Assembly (NCBI RefSeq): GCF_025452235.1
Contig: NZ_CP104965.1
Location: forward strand, 372,001 to 436,000
Length of the DNA stretch: 64,000 nt
From: Devosia neptuniae
GTDB taxonomy: Bacteria; Pseudomonadota; Alphaproteobacteria; Rhizobiales; Devosiaceae
Direction of reading: 5' to 3'
Positions 19,315-28,683 of this stretch are shown here, in pieces. The notes below the pieces were generated by a model, which had not been told where the DNA came from, made no database searches, and was given only the letters and a program-made list of their open reading frames with translations. Every line of letters starts with the position of its first letter. The first letter of the stretch is position 1. The position numbers were made by a program, and so were the translations under genes.

Positions 19315-19803
19315 ATGATGGAATGGATGGACAATAGCTTCTGGGCCACTGTCGGGCTCGTGCTGTTCCTGGCGCTGATCACCTATTTCGGCGTGCCGCG
19401 GGTTATCGGCAAGATGCTCGACAAACGCATCCAGCAGATCGCGGATGAACTGGAAGCCGCCAAGAAGCTGCGTGAAGAAGCTGCGGCCCTTTTGGTCGAA
19501 TATGAGCAGAAGCGCGTCGCTGCCGAATCCGAAGCCGAGGGCATCATTGCCGCCGCCAAGGAAGAAGCCGTGCGCCTGACCGCCGAAGCCCAGGCTTCGC
19601 TGGCTGATCTGGTCACCCGCCGCACTCGCGCCGTGGAAGCCAAGATCGCCCAGGCCGAGGCCCAGGCAATTTCCGAAGTGCGCGCCCGCTCCGCCGATGT
19701 CGCCATCGAAGCGGCCCGGGCCGTGCTGACCGAGGAAATGGCCAAAAAGGGCGGCCAAGTCGTCGACCGCGCCATTGCCGATGTGGGCAACAAGCTGAAC
19801 TGA
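19315..19803 (+). CDS. atpF: F0F1 ATP synthase subunit b
   Basis: A 162-residue protein with an N-terminal membrane helix (FWATVGLVLFLALITYFG) and an alanine/glutamate-rich coiled coil that forms the stator with b'. Two in-frame ATGs at 19315 and 19318 are both possible starts. It closes the F0 operon; no F1 genes follow, which is normal for this order. A terminator lies 28 bp downstream. Confidence 0.93.
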   Translation: MMEWMDNSFWATVGLVLFLALITYFGVPRVIGKMLDKRIQQIADELEAAKKLREEAAALLVEYEQKRVAAESEAEGIIAAAKEEAVRLTAEAQASLADLVTRRTRAVEAKIAQAEAQAISEVRARSADVAIEAARAVLTEEMAKKGGQVVDRAIADVGNKLN

Positions 19804-19830
19804 GGCGTTCGGGTCGGATTTAAGTTTTGA

Positions 19831-19858
19831 GGGCGGGCCGCAAGGTCCGCCCTTTTTG
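19831..19858 (+). terminator. Rho-independent terminator of the atp F0 operon
   Basis: GGGCGGGCC and GGTCCGCCC form a 9-bp stem (one G-T pair) with a GCAA tetraloop, followed by TTTTTG. Confidence 0.88.
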
Positions 19859-19863
19859 TTTCT

Positions 19864-20041
19864 ACCCTCACCCCTTGAGGGAGAGGGACGGCATTTCTGC
19901 GTTCAGCAGAAATGCCAGGGTGAGGGGTGCTGCGCTCGCCCATGCCAGACGCGCATAAAGAGGCCCCCTCATCCCAACCGAAATTCGCCTTCGCGAATTC
20001 GGTGCCCCTTCGGGCACCTTCTCCCTCAAGGGGAGAAGGAA
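19864..20041. repeat. Composite intergenic inverted-repeat element (family R4), copy 1
   Basis: The first part has outer arms CCCTCACCC and GGGTGAGGG around a perfect 11-bp hairpin (19890-19900 with 19906-19916, loop GTTCA). The second part (from about 19967) runs CCCCTCATCC to CACCTTCTCCCTCAAGGGGAGAAGG and includes two short hairpins. The same two parts, in swapped order, occur at 50883-51027. No coding potential is seen. Confidence 0.65.
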
Positions 20042-20078
20042 GGCGGTGGCAAATCATGCCGTGGTGGCAAACCCACGA

Positions 20079-20107
20079 TTGACGCCCCCCAGAATCTCCA
20101 CCATGGT
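20079..20107 (+). promoter_or_regulatory. Possible promoter of the gcv operon
   Basis: TTGACG, 17 bp, then CATGGT. The -10 is weak, but transcription would begin at the first base of the riboswitch, which supports it. Confidence 0.4.
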
Positions 20108-20116
20108 GCCCTCACT

Positions 20117-20290
20117 GCGGGAGAGATTGGATTTTCTCCAGCGCCGAAGGAGCAACCGCCCCGGAAACTCTCAGGCAAAAGGACCGCAGCACAGCTACAA
20201 CTCTGGAAAGCGGACCGGCACAGCGCTAGGTCCCACCGAAGGAGCAACCGGCGCTCAGCCGGGAAATCTCTCAGGTGATGAGGACAGAGG
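20117..20290 (+). ncRNA. Tandem glycine riboswitch
   Basis: Two successive glycine aptamers are recognisable. Aptamer 1 (about 20117-20187) has GGGAGAG, GCCGAAGGAGCAACCG and GAAACTCTCAGGCAAAAGGACCGC. Aptamer 2 (about 20201-20290) has CACCGAAGGAGCAACCGG and AAATCTCTCAGGTGATGAGGAC. They are joined by a linker of about 12 bases, as in known cooperative tandem switches. It lies about 65 bp upstream of gcvT; glycine binding is expected to switch the gcv operon on. Confidence 0.93.
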
Positions 20291-20354
20291 GGGCACGGAA
20301 TTCGCCGCAAGGCGAGTGTAGTCGTGTCGCCTTGTTCATTTCCGGGAAGCGTTG

Positions 20355-21521
20355 ATGGCCCAAACCTCCGCCGAAACTCTCAAGACTACGCCGCTTTATG
20401 AGCAGCACATTGCCGCCGGTGGCCGCATGGTGCCATTCGGCGGCTATTCCCTGCCTGTGCAATATGCTTCCGGCATCATGGCCGAGCACAAATGGACGCG
20501 CGAACATGCGGGCCTGTTCGATGTCAGCCATATGGGCCCAAGCTTTCTCGAACTGAGCACCCGAACCGGCGACGCCGAGGCCGACCACGCTGCCATTGCG
20601 GTAGTCATCGAGCCGCTGATCTGCGGCGACATTGCCGGCCTCAAACCCGGCCAGATTCGCTACACGCTGCTGCTCAATGCCCAAGGCGGCACCATGGATG
20701 ACCTGATGGTCGCCCGTTCGCCCCGCTTCCCCGGCTCGCTCTATATCGTGGTCAATGCCGGCACCAAGGATGCCGACTTCGCTCATATCGCGGAGGCTGC
20801 CGGCGACCGCGCCAAGCTGACCCGCGCTGATGACGGCGCGCTGCTGGCGCTGCAGGGGCCGGAAGCCGTCGACGTGCTGGCAGCGCTGCTGCCGGGCGTG
20901 GTAGAACTGGGCTTCATGCAGTATGGCCCCTTCGATTGGAACGGGCAGACACTGATCATTTCCCGCTCGGGCTATACCGGCGAGGACGGCTTTGAAATCC
21001 TGTCGCCAGCCAGCATAGCCAAAGCTCTCTGGGACACTTTGCTTGCCGATGAGCGCGTCAAGCCGATTGGCCTAGGCGCACGCGACAGCCTGCGGCTCGA
21101 GGCGGGCCTGCCGCTTTATGGGCATGACCTCAACGAGACTATTTCGCCCATTGAAGCGGATCTGGGCTTTGCTGTTTCCAAGCGCCGCCGCGAGGCCGCT
21201 GACTTTCCTGGCGCCGCCCGCATTCTGGCCGAGCGTGAAAACGGCCCCGCCCGCAAGCGCGTCGGCCTTGTCGTCGAAGGCGCCCCGGCGCGCGAAGGCG
21301 CCGAAATCCTTGACGGCGCCGGCGCCGTCATCGGCGTTGTTACCAGTGGCGGCTTTGCCCCTTCGCTTGGCAAGGCCATCGCGCTCGGCTTTGTGCCGCC
21401 CGCCCATGTCGCCGTTGGAACCCGGCTGCAAGTCAGCGTCCGCGGCCGTGCCCAGGCCGCCGAAGTGGTGCCGACGCCCTTCGTGCCCCATCGTTATTTC
21501 CGCAAAACCACATCCAGTTGA
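20355..21521 (+). CDS. gcvT: Glycine cleavage system T protein (aminomethyltransferase)
   Basis: The 388-residue protein transfers the methylene group from lipoylated H protein to tetrahydrofolate, releasing ammonia. Family blocks visible are TPLYEQHIAAGGRMVPFGGYSLPVQY, FDVSHMGP, RSGYTGEDGFEIL, the folate-binding GLGARDSLRLEAGLPLYGHD, and a C-terminal OB-like domain ending VPTPFVPHRYFRK. ATG 20355 is preferred to TTG 20352; GGGAAGCG lies upstream. First gene after the glycine riboswitch, so its expression should rise with glycine. Confidence 0.95.
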   Translation: MAQTSAETLKTTPLYEQHIAAGGRMVPFGGYSLPVQYASGIMAEHKWTREHAGLFDVSHMGPSFLELSTRTGDAEADHAAIAVVIEPLICGDIAGLKPGQIRYTLLLNAQGGTMDDLMVARSPRFPGSLYIVVNAGTKDADFAHIAEAAGDRAKLTRADDGALLALQGPEAVDVLAALLPGVVELGFMQYGPFDWNGQTLIISRSGYTGEDGFEILSPASIAKALWDTLLADERVKPIGLGARDSLRLEAGLPLYGHDLNETISPIEADLGFAVSKRRREAADFPGAARILAERENGPARKRVGLVVEGAPAREGAEILDGAGAVIGVVTSGGFAPSLGKAIALGFVPPAHVAVGTRLQVSVRGRAQAAEVVPTPFVPHRYFRKTTSS

Positions 21522-21530
21522 GGGATCGTC

Positions 21531-21896
21531 ATGACCACCAAGTTCACCCCTGACCACGAATATATCCGCGTCGAGGGCGCCACCGGAATTGTTGGCATCA
21601 CCCAGTTTGCCCAGGAAGCCTTGGGCGACATCGTCTTCGTCGAGCTGCCCAGCGTCGGCAAAGTGTTCAAAAAGGGCGATGAAGCCGCCGTTGTGGAATC
21701 GGTCAAGGCCGCCTCCGAGATCTATGCGCCCGTGTCGGGCACGGTCACCGAGGTCAATGACGCACTGACCGGCGAACCGGGCCTCGTCAATCAGGACCCG
21801 GCCGCCGCCGGCTGGATGTTCAAGATTGCCATTGCCGACGCCAGTGAGTTGGACGGCCTGCTAGATGATGCCGGTTACGCCGAACTGACGAAGTAA
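21531..21896 (+). CDS. gcvH: Glycine cleavage system H protein
   Basis: The 121-residue lipoyl carrier shuttles the aminomethyl group between P, T and L proteins. The lipoylated lysine is K59 in VVESVKAAS. The flanking [19 protein letters not shown] and the C-terminal GWMFKI are typical. It starts 9 bp after gcvT with AGGGATCGTC before the ATG. Confidence 0.95.
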   Translation: MTTKFTPDHEYIRVEGATGIVGITQFAQEALGDIVFVELPSVGKVFKKGDEAAVVESVKAASEIYAPVSGTVTEVNDALTGEPGLVNQDPAAAGWMFKIAIADASELDGLLDDAGYAELTK

Positions 21897-21961
21897 AGCG
21901 CGCAAACCCGGCCCTTCTCAAGGGTCGGGGTCAGCCGCCAACTGGAAGCCTGAGAGACCCC

Positions 21962-23305
21962 ATGCGCTACCTCCCCCATTCCGACCACGAACGCGCCGAA
22001 ATGCTCGGTGTCATCGGCGCGGCCAATATCGATGCCCTGTTCAGCGCCGTGCCCGCGCGCGCGCTCAAGAGTTTTGATCTCGGCCTGCCCGCCCATAGCC
22101 CCGAATTCCTCGTCGAAGCCCATATGAAGGCGCTGGCCGCCAAGAACCATGCCGGCGCCGATGGCCCGTTCTTCGTGGGCGCGGGGGCCTATCGCCACCA
22201 TGTTCCGGCGACCGTCGATCATCTGATCCAGCGCTCGGAATGGCTGACCGCCTACACGCCCTACCAGCCGGAAATCTCGCAGGGCACCCTGCAGATGCTG
22301 TTCGAATTTCAGACCCAGGTGGCCAAGCTCACCGGCATGGATGTGGCGAATGCGTCGCTGTATGACGGCTCGACCGGCACCGCCGAGGCCGTGCTGATGG
22401 CCCGCCGCCTGACCCGCCGCAATAAAATCGTGCTGTCGGGAGGCCTGCACCCGCATTACCGCGACGTGGTCCGCGCCTATCTCAAGGACGATGCGGACCT
22501 CGAAATCCTCTCCGCCTCGCCGGAAGGCCAGGGCGATATTCTGGACCATATCGACGAGGCCACCGCGGCTATCGTGGTGCAGACGCCAGACTTCTACGGC
22601 CATCTGCGCAATATCAAGAAAGCCGCCGACGCCGCCCATGCCAAGGGCGCCCTGCTGATCGTGGTGATCACCGAAGTCGTCTCGCTCGGCCTGCTCGAAG
22701 CCCCCGGCGCGCTGGGCGCCGATATCGTGGTGGCCGAGGGCCAGTCCATCGGCAATGCGCTCAACTTCGGCGGCCCCTATCTGGGCCTGATGGCAACCCG
22801 CAAGGAATTCATCCGGCAGATGCCGGGGCGCCTCTGTGGCGAAACCGTTGATGCCGATGGCCAGCGCGGCTTCGTGCTGACGCTGTCCACCCGCGAGCAG
22901 CATATCCGCCGCGAAAAGGCGACCTCCAATATCTGCACCAATTCGGGCCTGTGTGCGCTGGGCTTCTCGATCCATATGGGTCTCTTGGGCGAAGCCGGAT
23001 TTACCCGCCTTGCCCGCCTCAATCACGCCAATGCCTGCAAGCTAGCCGATGCGCTGGCGTCTGTTCCGGGCGTCGAGGTCCTCAACAAGACCTTCTTCAA
23101 CGAGATGACCATTCGTACGGCCCAGCCGGCAGCTGGCCTTGTCGAGCGCCTCGCCAAGCGCGGCATTCTGGCCGGTGTGCCGGTCAGCCGTCTGGAGCCG
23201 ACCGATCCGTCCGTGGCCAATCTCATCGTATTGGCCGCCACCGAACTCACCACCGACGCCGATATTGCCGCGCTGTGCGCTGCCCTTTCGGAGGAACTCG
23301 CATGA
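21962..23305 (+). CDS. gcvPA: Glycine dehydrogenase (decarboxylating) subunit 1
   Basis: The 447-residue N-terminal half of P protein, encoded separately. [15 protein letters not shown] at the N-terminus, [14 protein letters not shown], and [12 protein letters not shown] are family blocks. It pairs with gcvPB to decarboxylate glycine. The C-terminal half overlaps gcvPB by a single ATGA, so translation is probably coupled. The separate two-subunit form contrasts with the fused P protein of enterobacteria. Confidence 0.94.
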   Translation: MRYLPHSDHERAEMLGVIGAANIDALFSAVPARALKSFDLGLPAHSPEFLVEAHMKALAAKNHAGADGPFFVGAGAYRHHVPATVDHLIQRSEWLTAYTPYQPEISQGTLQMLFEFQTQVAKLTGMDVANASLYDGSTGTAEAVLMARRLTRRNKIVLSGGLHPHYRDVVRAYLKDDADLEILSASPEGQGDILDHIDEATAAIVVQTPDFYGHLRNIKKAADAAHAKGALLIVVITEVVSLGLLEAPGALGADIVVAEGQSIGNALNFGGPYLGLMATRKEFIRQMPGRLCGETVDADGQRGFVLTLSTREQHIRREKATSNICTNSGLCALGFSIHMGLLGEAGFTRLARLNHANACKLADALASVPGVEVLNKTFFNEMTIRTAQPAAGLVERLAKRGILAGVPVSRLEPTDPSVANLIVLAATELTTDADIAALCAALSEELA

Positions 23306-24849
23306 GCATGAACAATCAGGGCCGCCCCACCGGCGTGGGCACTTCGGGCTTTGCCTCCACGTCCGGCTCGGCGCTGCTGCCCAATGAGCCGCTGCTGTTT
23401 GAAATCGGCGATACCGAGCATTCCGGCGTCGATCTGCCCGATGTGACGATCTCGACCGCCCGCCTTGGCGGCTTCGAGCGCAAGAGCCCGCTCGATCTGG
23501 CCGGCCTCACCGAGCCCGAGGCGATGCGCCATTATGTGCGCCTCTCCCGCCTCAACCACTCGATCGATAGCGGTATGTATCCGCTGGGCTCGTGCACGAT
23601 GAAGCACAATCCGCGGCTCAATGAAAAAATGGCCCGCTTGCCCGGCTTCTCCGATATCCACCCGCTGCAGCCGGTCTCGACCGTGCAGGGCGCGCTCGAG
23701 CTGATGAACCAGCTTTCGCACTGGCTGATGACCCTCACCAATACCGCCGCCGTGGCACTGACGCCCAAGGCAGGCGCGCATGGCGAGCTGCTGGGCATGA
23801 TGGCAATCAAGGCCGCGCAGGACGCGGCCGGGCAGAGCCACCGCAAGATCGTGCTGGTGCCCGAAAGCGCCCATGGCACCAATCCGGCAACCGCGGCTTT
23901 CCTCGGCTACACCGTCAAGCCAATCCCCGCCCGCGACGACGGCACGGTAGATGTGCAGGCGGTCAAGGATGCGCTGTCGCCCGAGGTGGCCGCGATCATG
24001 CTGACCAATCCGAATACTTGCGGCCTGTTCGAGCCCCAGGTGATCGAGATTGCCCAGGCCATTCACGACGCCGGGGCCTTCTTCTACTGCGATGGCGCCA
24101 ATTTCAACGCCATTATGGGCGTCGTCCGCCCCGGCGATCTCGGCATCGACGCCATGCATATCAACCTGCACAAGACCTTCTCGACGCCGCATGGCGGCGG
24201 CGGTCCCGGTGCCGGCCCGGTGGTGCTGTCCGAAGCGCTGGCGCCATTCGCCCCAGTGCCCTTCGTACGCAAGGGCAGCAATGGGCTGGAATTGGTCGAA
24301 CATGCCGAGGGTGACGCTCTGGGCCGCATCACCGCCTTCCAGGGCCAGATGGGCATGTATGTCCGCGCCCTGACCTATATGCTCAGCCATGGCGGCGATG
24401 GGCTGGCCCAGGCGGCGCAGGATGCGGTGCTGAACGCCAATTACATCAAGGCGCGGCTGGCCCACGCCTTCTCGGTGCCGTTTGGCGACTACCCGACCAT
24501 GCATGAGGCGCTGTTCGACGACAGCTTCCTCAAGGATACCGGCGTCACCACGCTCGATTTCGCCAAGGCACTGATCGACGAGGGTTTCCATCCCATGACC
24601 ATGTATTTCCCGCTGGTCGTGCATGGCGCCATGCTGATCGAGCCCACCGAAAGCGAAAGCAAGCAGACGCTGGACCGCTTCTGCGACGTGATGGAAGAGC
24701 TGGCAATCGACGCCAAGGCGGGCAACACGGAGCGGTTCACCGCCGCCCCGATGAAAGCCCCGCGCCGCCGGCTGGACGAAACCCGCGCTGCCCGCTCGCC
24801 GATCTTGAAGTGGGAACGTCCGACGGAGTCGTTGAAGGCGGCGGAGTAA
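23302..24849 (+). CDS. gcvPB: Glycine dehydrogenase (decarboxylating) subunit 2
   Basis: The 515-residue C-terminal half of P protein carries the PLP lysine, K291 in [32 protein letters not shown] sequence ([11 protein letters not shown]) near residue 90 is also diagnostic. The start ATG overlaps the gcvPA stop (ATGA) after GGAGGAACTCGC. The first 30 residues are variable and Gly/Ser-rich. The gcv set in this window (T, H, PA, PB) lacks only the shared L protein (lpd). Confidence 0.94.
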   Translation: MSMNNQGRPTGVGTSGFASTSGSALLPNEPLLFEIGDTEHSGVDLPDVTISTARLGGFERKSPLDLAGLTEPEAMRHYVRLSRLNHSIDSGMYPLGSCTMKHNPRLNEKMARLPGFSDIHPLQPVSTVQGALELMNQLSHWLMTLTNTAAVALTPKAGAHGELLGMMAIKAAQDAAGQSHRKIVLVPESAHGTNPATAAFLGYTVKPIPARDDGTVDVQAVKDALSPEVAAIMLTNPNTCGLFEPQVIEIAQAIHDAGAFFYCDGANFNAIMGVVRPGDLGIDAMHINLHKTFSTPHGGGGPGAGPVVLSEALAPFAPVPFVRKGSNGLELVEHAEGDALGRITAFQGQMGMYVRALTYMLSHGGDGLAQAAQDAVLNANYIKARLAHAFSVPFGDYPTMHEALFDDSFLKDTGVTTLDFAKALIDEGFHPMTMYFPLVVHGAMLIEPTESESKQTLDRFCDVMEELAIDAKAGNTERFTAAPMKAPRRRLDETRAARSPILKWERPTESLKAAE

Positions 24850-24856
24850 GCGACCC

Positions 24857-24909
24857 ACATGCCCCCCTATCAGGGGGAGGCTGGGAGGGGGCATCCCCCT
24901 CCCAGCCCT
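24857..24909. repeat. GC-rich hairpin repeat after gcvPB
   Basis: TGGGAGGGGG and CCCCCTCCCA (24882-24904) form a perfect 10-bp stem on a CAT loop, preceded by a CCCCCCTATCAGGGGG hairpin. It lies between the convergent gcvPB and methyltransferase genes and may act as a transcript end for both. It resembles the element before smc. Confidence 0.5.
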
Positions 24910-24914
24910 AATCC

Positions 24915-25679
24915 CTATTCCAGCTTCACCGCCCGCAACCCCAAGAACAGCGGAAACTCCCCCGCCGCTCGCCGGTCCGCCTTACTCTCGCCCTGCGCCG
25001 GCAGATCGCTCACCTCCCTGATCCCCGTCAGCGCCAAGCCCGCCGCCGCCAGCGCCTCGGCATAAGCCCCGAGCGGCCGATGATAGCTGCGCGTCGTGCC
25101 TGCCTCATGCGACTGCATCGGCACCGCCAGCGGCGTCAGGTAGGAATCGAGGCGGCGGAATTTGAGCCCCCTGCCCTCGTCCCAACCCCAGCCGCTTTGC
25201 CGTGGCACACGGAAGCATGGATGCAGCATGACGATGGCCAGCCTCCCGCCCGGTTTGAGCAGCCGCGCGGCGCTCGTCATGGCCTCACCCAGCGGGTTGA
25301 TGTCCTGGATGGACAGCAGGAAGCAGGCGGCATCGAAGCCGGCTTCGGGCAGATCGGCATGCCGTGGCAGGCGGGTGACGTCGCCGACGAGAAAGCGCCC
25401 CACCCTGCCGTGGTGGCGTCGCGCATCGGCAATCAACCTTGGCGACAGATCAACGCCGACAAAGCCGGCGCCGCGTTCAGCAATCGGGGGCGCCAGAATG
25501 CCCGGACCACAGCCCAGGTCGGCAATATGCTCACCCCGTTTAGGCGCAAGCAATTCGAGCAGCAGTGGCACGGCGAGCGTGCGGTGATAGCGGCTGCCAT
25601 TGGTGCCGGTCCAGCCGGCATACCAATGGGCTACGGCGTCCCAGCTCTGTGAGCGGGCGCGGTTTAGATTCTTTTTCAT
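24915..25679 (-). CDS. Class I SAM-dependent methyltransferase
   Basis: The 254-residue protein has motif I IADLGCGPG, the adenine-binding acid in VGVDLSPRL, and a post-motif stretch (GGRLAIVMLHPCF) typical of Rossmann-fold methyltransferases of the UbiE/Methyltransf_11 type. The substrate is unknown. ATG 25679 (MKKNLNRARSQSWD) is chosen; an in-frame longer reading lacks homology-like sequence. It is convergent with the gcv operon. Confidence 0.83.
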   Translation of the reverse strand: MKKNLNRARSQSWDAVAHWYAGWTGTNGSRYHRTLAVPLLLELLAPKRGEHIADLGCGPGILAPPIAERGAGFVGVDLSPRLIADARRHHGRVGRFLVGDVTRLPRHADLPEAGFDAACFLLSIQDINPLGEAMTSAARLLKPGGRLAIVMLHPCFRVPRQSGWGWDEGRGLKFRRLDSYLTPLAVPMQSHEAGTTRSYHRPLGAYAEALAAAGLALTGIREVSDLPAQGESKADRRAAGEFPLFLGLRAVKLE

Positions 25680-25907
25680 GGATGGTCTCAAGGTCTCGAA
25701 AAGCTGTTCGAGAGATGAGACGGCGCCGGTTTCGGAGTTCGGGCGCACAGCCTTCGGCCAGAACCCCGCATGCGCTTACGCCGGCCGCTTAGCAGCCGCA
25801 CGTATAGTCATGGGTCGACACCGCCCTCAGGCGGTGCGGATGCGAATGGAAAAGAATGCGGTTCTGCACATAACGGAGTTTTTAGCCCGAAAGCGCCTCA
25901 GGCGCAA

Positions 25908-26495
25908 TCAGCCCTTGGTGTCGAAGCCGACCCAGATGGTGATGTCCTCGCCACCCAGATAGGGGATGGCGACATTCTCGATCACCTTGGAGAATTCGGC
26001 CGATTCCGCAGGCGGGACGACGGAGACGGGGATGGTGTATTTTTCCGAGAACACCGCCGTGCCGTTGCGCTCCACGGCAAAGCGGATGGGGGCGTTGACG
26101 CTGGTCTGCTTGCCGCCGGGGCCGAGCAGGATGCGGCCGGCCACACCCATATTGACGGTGATCAAGCCATTGGACACCACGCAATTGCGCGAGCTTTCGT
26201 CGATCACGCCCTGATATTGCAGCGCCTTGGGGTCACCTACGCGGCCGCCGCCATAATAATACATGGCCTCAGAGCCTGCGCGCACCTTGATGGGCGGGCA
26301 TTGGGTGGCAATGGCCGGAAGTGCATTGGACTGGGCCTGGGCGATGGCGGCTGGGCTTGCCGTGGCATTCTGCAGCGACTGATTGGTCGCCGCGCTCTGG
26401 CCGCCGCCAAACATGGAGCCCATGGAACAACCCGCCAGCAGCGCCGCAAGGGCGGCGGCAGCGGAAAGGCGCAGCATCGGGAGGAAATTGGTCAT
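25908..26495 (-). CDS. Predicted outer-membrane or periplasmic lipoprotein
   Basis: The 195-residue protein has a lipoprotein signal with lipobox LLAGC (lipid-modified C23) after a hydrophobic core. A Gly/Ser/Ala/Gln-rich linker follows, then a beta-rich domain (VRAGSEAMYYYGGG, ITVNMGVAGRILLGPGG, IPYLGGEDITIWVGFD). I cannot name the family. AAGGAG lies nine bases before the ATG. The peroxiredoxin gene starts upstream of it on the same strand, 25 bp away, so the two may be co-transcribed. Confidence 0.78.
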   Translation of the reverse strand: MTNFLPMLRLSAAAALAALLAGCSMGSMFGGGQSAATNQSLQNATASPAAIAQAQSNALPAIATQCPPIKVRAGSEAMYYYGGGRVGDPKALQYQGVIDESSRNCVVSNGLITVNMGVAGRILLGPGGKQTSVNAPIRFAVERNGTAVFSEKYTIPVSVVPPAESAEFSKVIENVAIPYLGGEDITIWVGFDTKG

Positions 26496-26520
26496 CGAAT
26501 TGGCTCCTTGCGCCTGGGGA

Positions 26521-27015
26521 TCAGCCATTGGCCGTTTCGAGCGCCATCAGCATGGCAGGGGCACCGCTGGCATTGACGCCCGGGCCGTCTTCGACAAAAA
26601 CCGCATCGGCTTTGCCATTGCGGAACAGGATTGAGGCGCGGGCAAAGCGCTTGCCCATGCCCGAACCCGAGAAATCCTTGGCTAGGCCCACGGCCTCGGC
26701 CAATTCGCCATTGCCGTCGGCGATGAATTCAATCTTGCCCAGCGCGCCAGAGGCTTCGGCCCAGGCCTTCATGACGTGATGATCATTGACCGAGGCGCAG
26801 ACGACCTTGTCGACGCCGGCGGCATTGAGCTTACCCAGGTTGGCCAAATAGCCGGGCAAATGATTGACATGGCAGGTGGGCGTAAAGGCACCGGGCACCG
26901 AGAAGAAGGCCACAATGCCACTGCCGAGCACGGCATCGCTGGTGGTGTCGGTGGCGCCATCAGCACCAACAAGTTTGATCCGCACCGACGGAACCGGACT
27001 GCCACGTTCGATCAT
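26521..27015 (-). CDS. Peroxiredoxin, Prx5 type
   Basis: The 164-residue protein reduces hydrogen peroxide and alkyl peroxides. The peroxidatic cysteine is C48 in PGAFTPTCH; the other cysteine (VVCASVND) lies near residue 72. Length and the VFVEDGPGVNASGA C-terminal block are those of the Prx5/hybrid Prx group, which usually takes electrons from glutaredoxin or glutathione. It lies just upstream of the lipoprotein gene. Confidence 0.9.
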   Translation of the reverse strand: MIERGSPVPSVRIKLVGADGATDTTSDAVLGSGIVAFFSVPGAFTPTCHVNHLPGYLANLGKLNAAGVDKVVCASVNDHHVMKAWAEASGALGKIEFIADGNGELAEAVGLAKDFSGSGMGKRFARASILFRNGKADAVFVEDGPGVNASGAPAMLMALETANG

Positions 27016-27139
27016 AGAAGGATATGCCCCTGCCTGTGGCGCCAGCTGGCCGCCATTTCCCTTGATAGTCCGGTATCTCGGATATGCGGCTTTTTAACCG
27101 CATACAAGACCTATTGGCCCATCCATCCCCGGACTGGTC

Positions 27140-27961
27140 TCAGTCACCCGCACCGGAGATGGCCCGCGTGACTTCGAAAGCTCCCATATCGGTCATGAAT
27201 GTGAGCTGAATGTCCTGGTTTTCCAAGTCGATTGGCTCGCTTTTACCCAGGATCGGGATGAGGACTAGGTTGGGTTCCGGGCTTTTTTGCGGCGCCCCGA
27301 ATAACGGCTCGCCACTGGCGGTCGCGACGATCAGCGAGGCCGGGTCAACAGCAGCATCGCCCAGCTCAATGGCGAGCATGCGATCGGCATTGTCATAGCG
27401 CACGGCCCCGATGGGCGCGGCCTTGCCGTCCCAGGGCATGGGCGCCAGGGCAAGAGCCTGGCGGATGCGCAGGCCGTTGGGCCGGTCCGGCTCGGCATCG
27501 TCCAGCTTCAAGGAGAAATGCGCCTGTGCCGGCACACAGATTTCCGAGCAGACGCCCAGCGTGGTGAAGATTTCGGCCGCTGCCGCCTCATCCGAGACGG
27601 TTACGGCGATGGGTAGGACCAGAGGGCCATAATAGACATAGTCGAGATAACCGTCGGTCTCGTCCCGCTTGGGATAGGGCCAGACGATGTGATGGTCCGT
27701 CACGCCGCTCGAGCCAGTGAAATCGAGCACGGTGGGCAGGCCGGTTTCGCCCGGCACGCGCCAATAGGTCTTGGTGTTTTCCGGCATCGAGATTTCAAGG
27801 CCGAGCAGGGTCTTGCCATCGGGCTTGACCTGGCCGGAGCTGATCAGCCGCAGCTTCACGCCGGGGGCGACCTCCTGCCATGGCGTTTCGCCCGCAAGGG
27901 CGGGGGTGAGCGTGGCGGCAAGGAGGGCAAGGGCGGAAAGAAGCTGCATGAACACAGCCAT
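27140..27961 (-). CDS. DsbD-alpha-like periplasmic thiol-disulfide interchange domain protein
   Basis: The predicted protein of about 270 residues has a signal peptide (MQLLSALALLAATLTPALA) and a DsbD N-terminal (DsbC-binding) domain. The paired cysteines lie in GVCSEICVPA, as in the alpha domain of ScsB/DsbD proteins. It lacks the membrane and thioredoxin domains of full DsbD, so it is a stand-alone domain. ATG 27961 and ATG 27949 are both possible starts. It is divergent from yqgE 118 bp away. Confidence 0.8.
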   Translation of the reverse strand: MAVFMQLLSALALLAATLTPALAGETPWQEVAPGVKLRLISSGQVKPDGKTLLGLEISMPENTKTYWRVPGETGLPTVLDFTGSSGVTDHHIVWPYPKRDETDGYLDYVYYGPLVLPIAVTVSDEAAAAEIFTTLGVCSEICVPAQAHFSLKLDDAEPDRPNGLRIRQALALAPMPWDGKAAPIGAVRYDNADRMLAIELGDAAVDPASLIVATASGEPLFGAPQKSPEPNLVLIPILGKSEPIDLENQDIQLTFMTDMGAFEVTRAISGAGD

Positions 27962-28079
27962 TAGCGCACCAGGAAATGAAGAAATAGCTGACGCGCAATC
28001 AGGCCTTCGTGATGGCTGCATGGGCCTCTTGCGGGCCGCCAGCCTTGTCGCATGCGGATGGGACGCCTACAATTAAGCC

Positions 28080-28655
28080 ATGAATTCGCTTGAAGGCCAG
28101 TTTCTGGTGGCCATGCCAGATATGGAAGATGAACGCTTCGCCGAAAGCGTAATCCTCATTGTCGGCCATGGCACCGAGGGTGCCATGGGGCTGGTGGTCA
28201 ATCACGAATTGGCCAATCTGCGCTTTGCCGATGTTATCGACGAGCTCGACCTGGGCGATCCGGACGCGGTGATCCGCCTGCCCGATTCGATCCGGCAGGG
28301 CGTGGTGATGCGGGGCGGGCCAGTAGAAAAGGGCCGCGGCTTCGTGCTGCATTCGGCCGACTATACCAGCGGCAATAGCTACAAGGTCGGCGACGGGGTG
28401 TACCTCACCGCCACGCTCGATATTCTCAAAGCCATGGCCTTTGGCCCACGCCCCAAGGCCAGCCTGTTTGCGCTTGGCTGCTGCGGCTGGGGAGCAGGAC
28501 AGCTGGAAGACGAAATCCGCGAGAATGGCTGGCTGACCGTGCCGTTCTCGCGCGACCTGGTGTTCGAAACCCCGGTGGAAGAGCGCTACAAGGCGGCATT
28601 GGCCAGCCTGCATATCACGCGGGCGACGCTGAGTTCCGAGGCGGGACACGCTTAG
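28080..28655 (+). CDS. YqgE/AlgH family protein
   Basis: A 191-residue cytoplasmic protein of the UPF0301 family. The N-terminal LEGQFLVAMPDMEDERFAESVILIVGH and the FALGCCGWGAGQLEDEI block are diagnostic. Function is unestablished; AlgH was linked to alginate regulation in Pseudomonas. Its ATG lies 118 bp from the divergent DsbD-alpha gene. Confidence 0.9.
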   Translation: MNSLEGQFLVAMPDMEDERFAESVILIVGHGTEGAMGLVVNHELANLRFADVIDELDLGDPDAVIRLPDSIRQGVVMRGGPVEKGRGFVLHSADYTSGNSYKVGDGVYLTATLDILKAMAFGPRPKASLFALGCCGWGAGQLEDEIRENGWLTVPFSRDLVFETPVEERYKAALASLHITRATLSSEAGHA

Positions 28656-28683
28656 GGCACTCTTCCCAGGGAGAGGCAAAAAC

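Noticed and set aside
23023..24894. A 623-residue minus-strand open frame opposite gcvPB
   Set aside because: It is the antisense of a clearly recognised enzyme and has the composition typical of shadows (His/Arg/Gly-rich).
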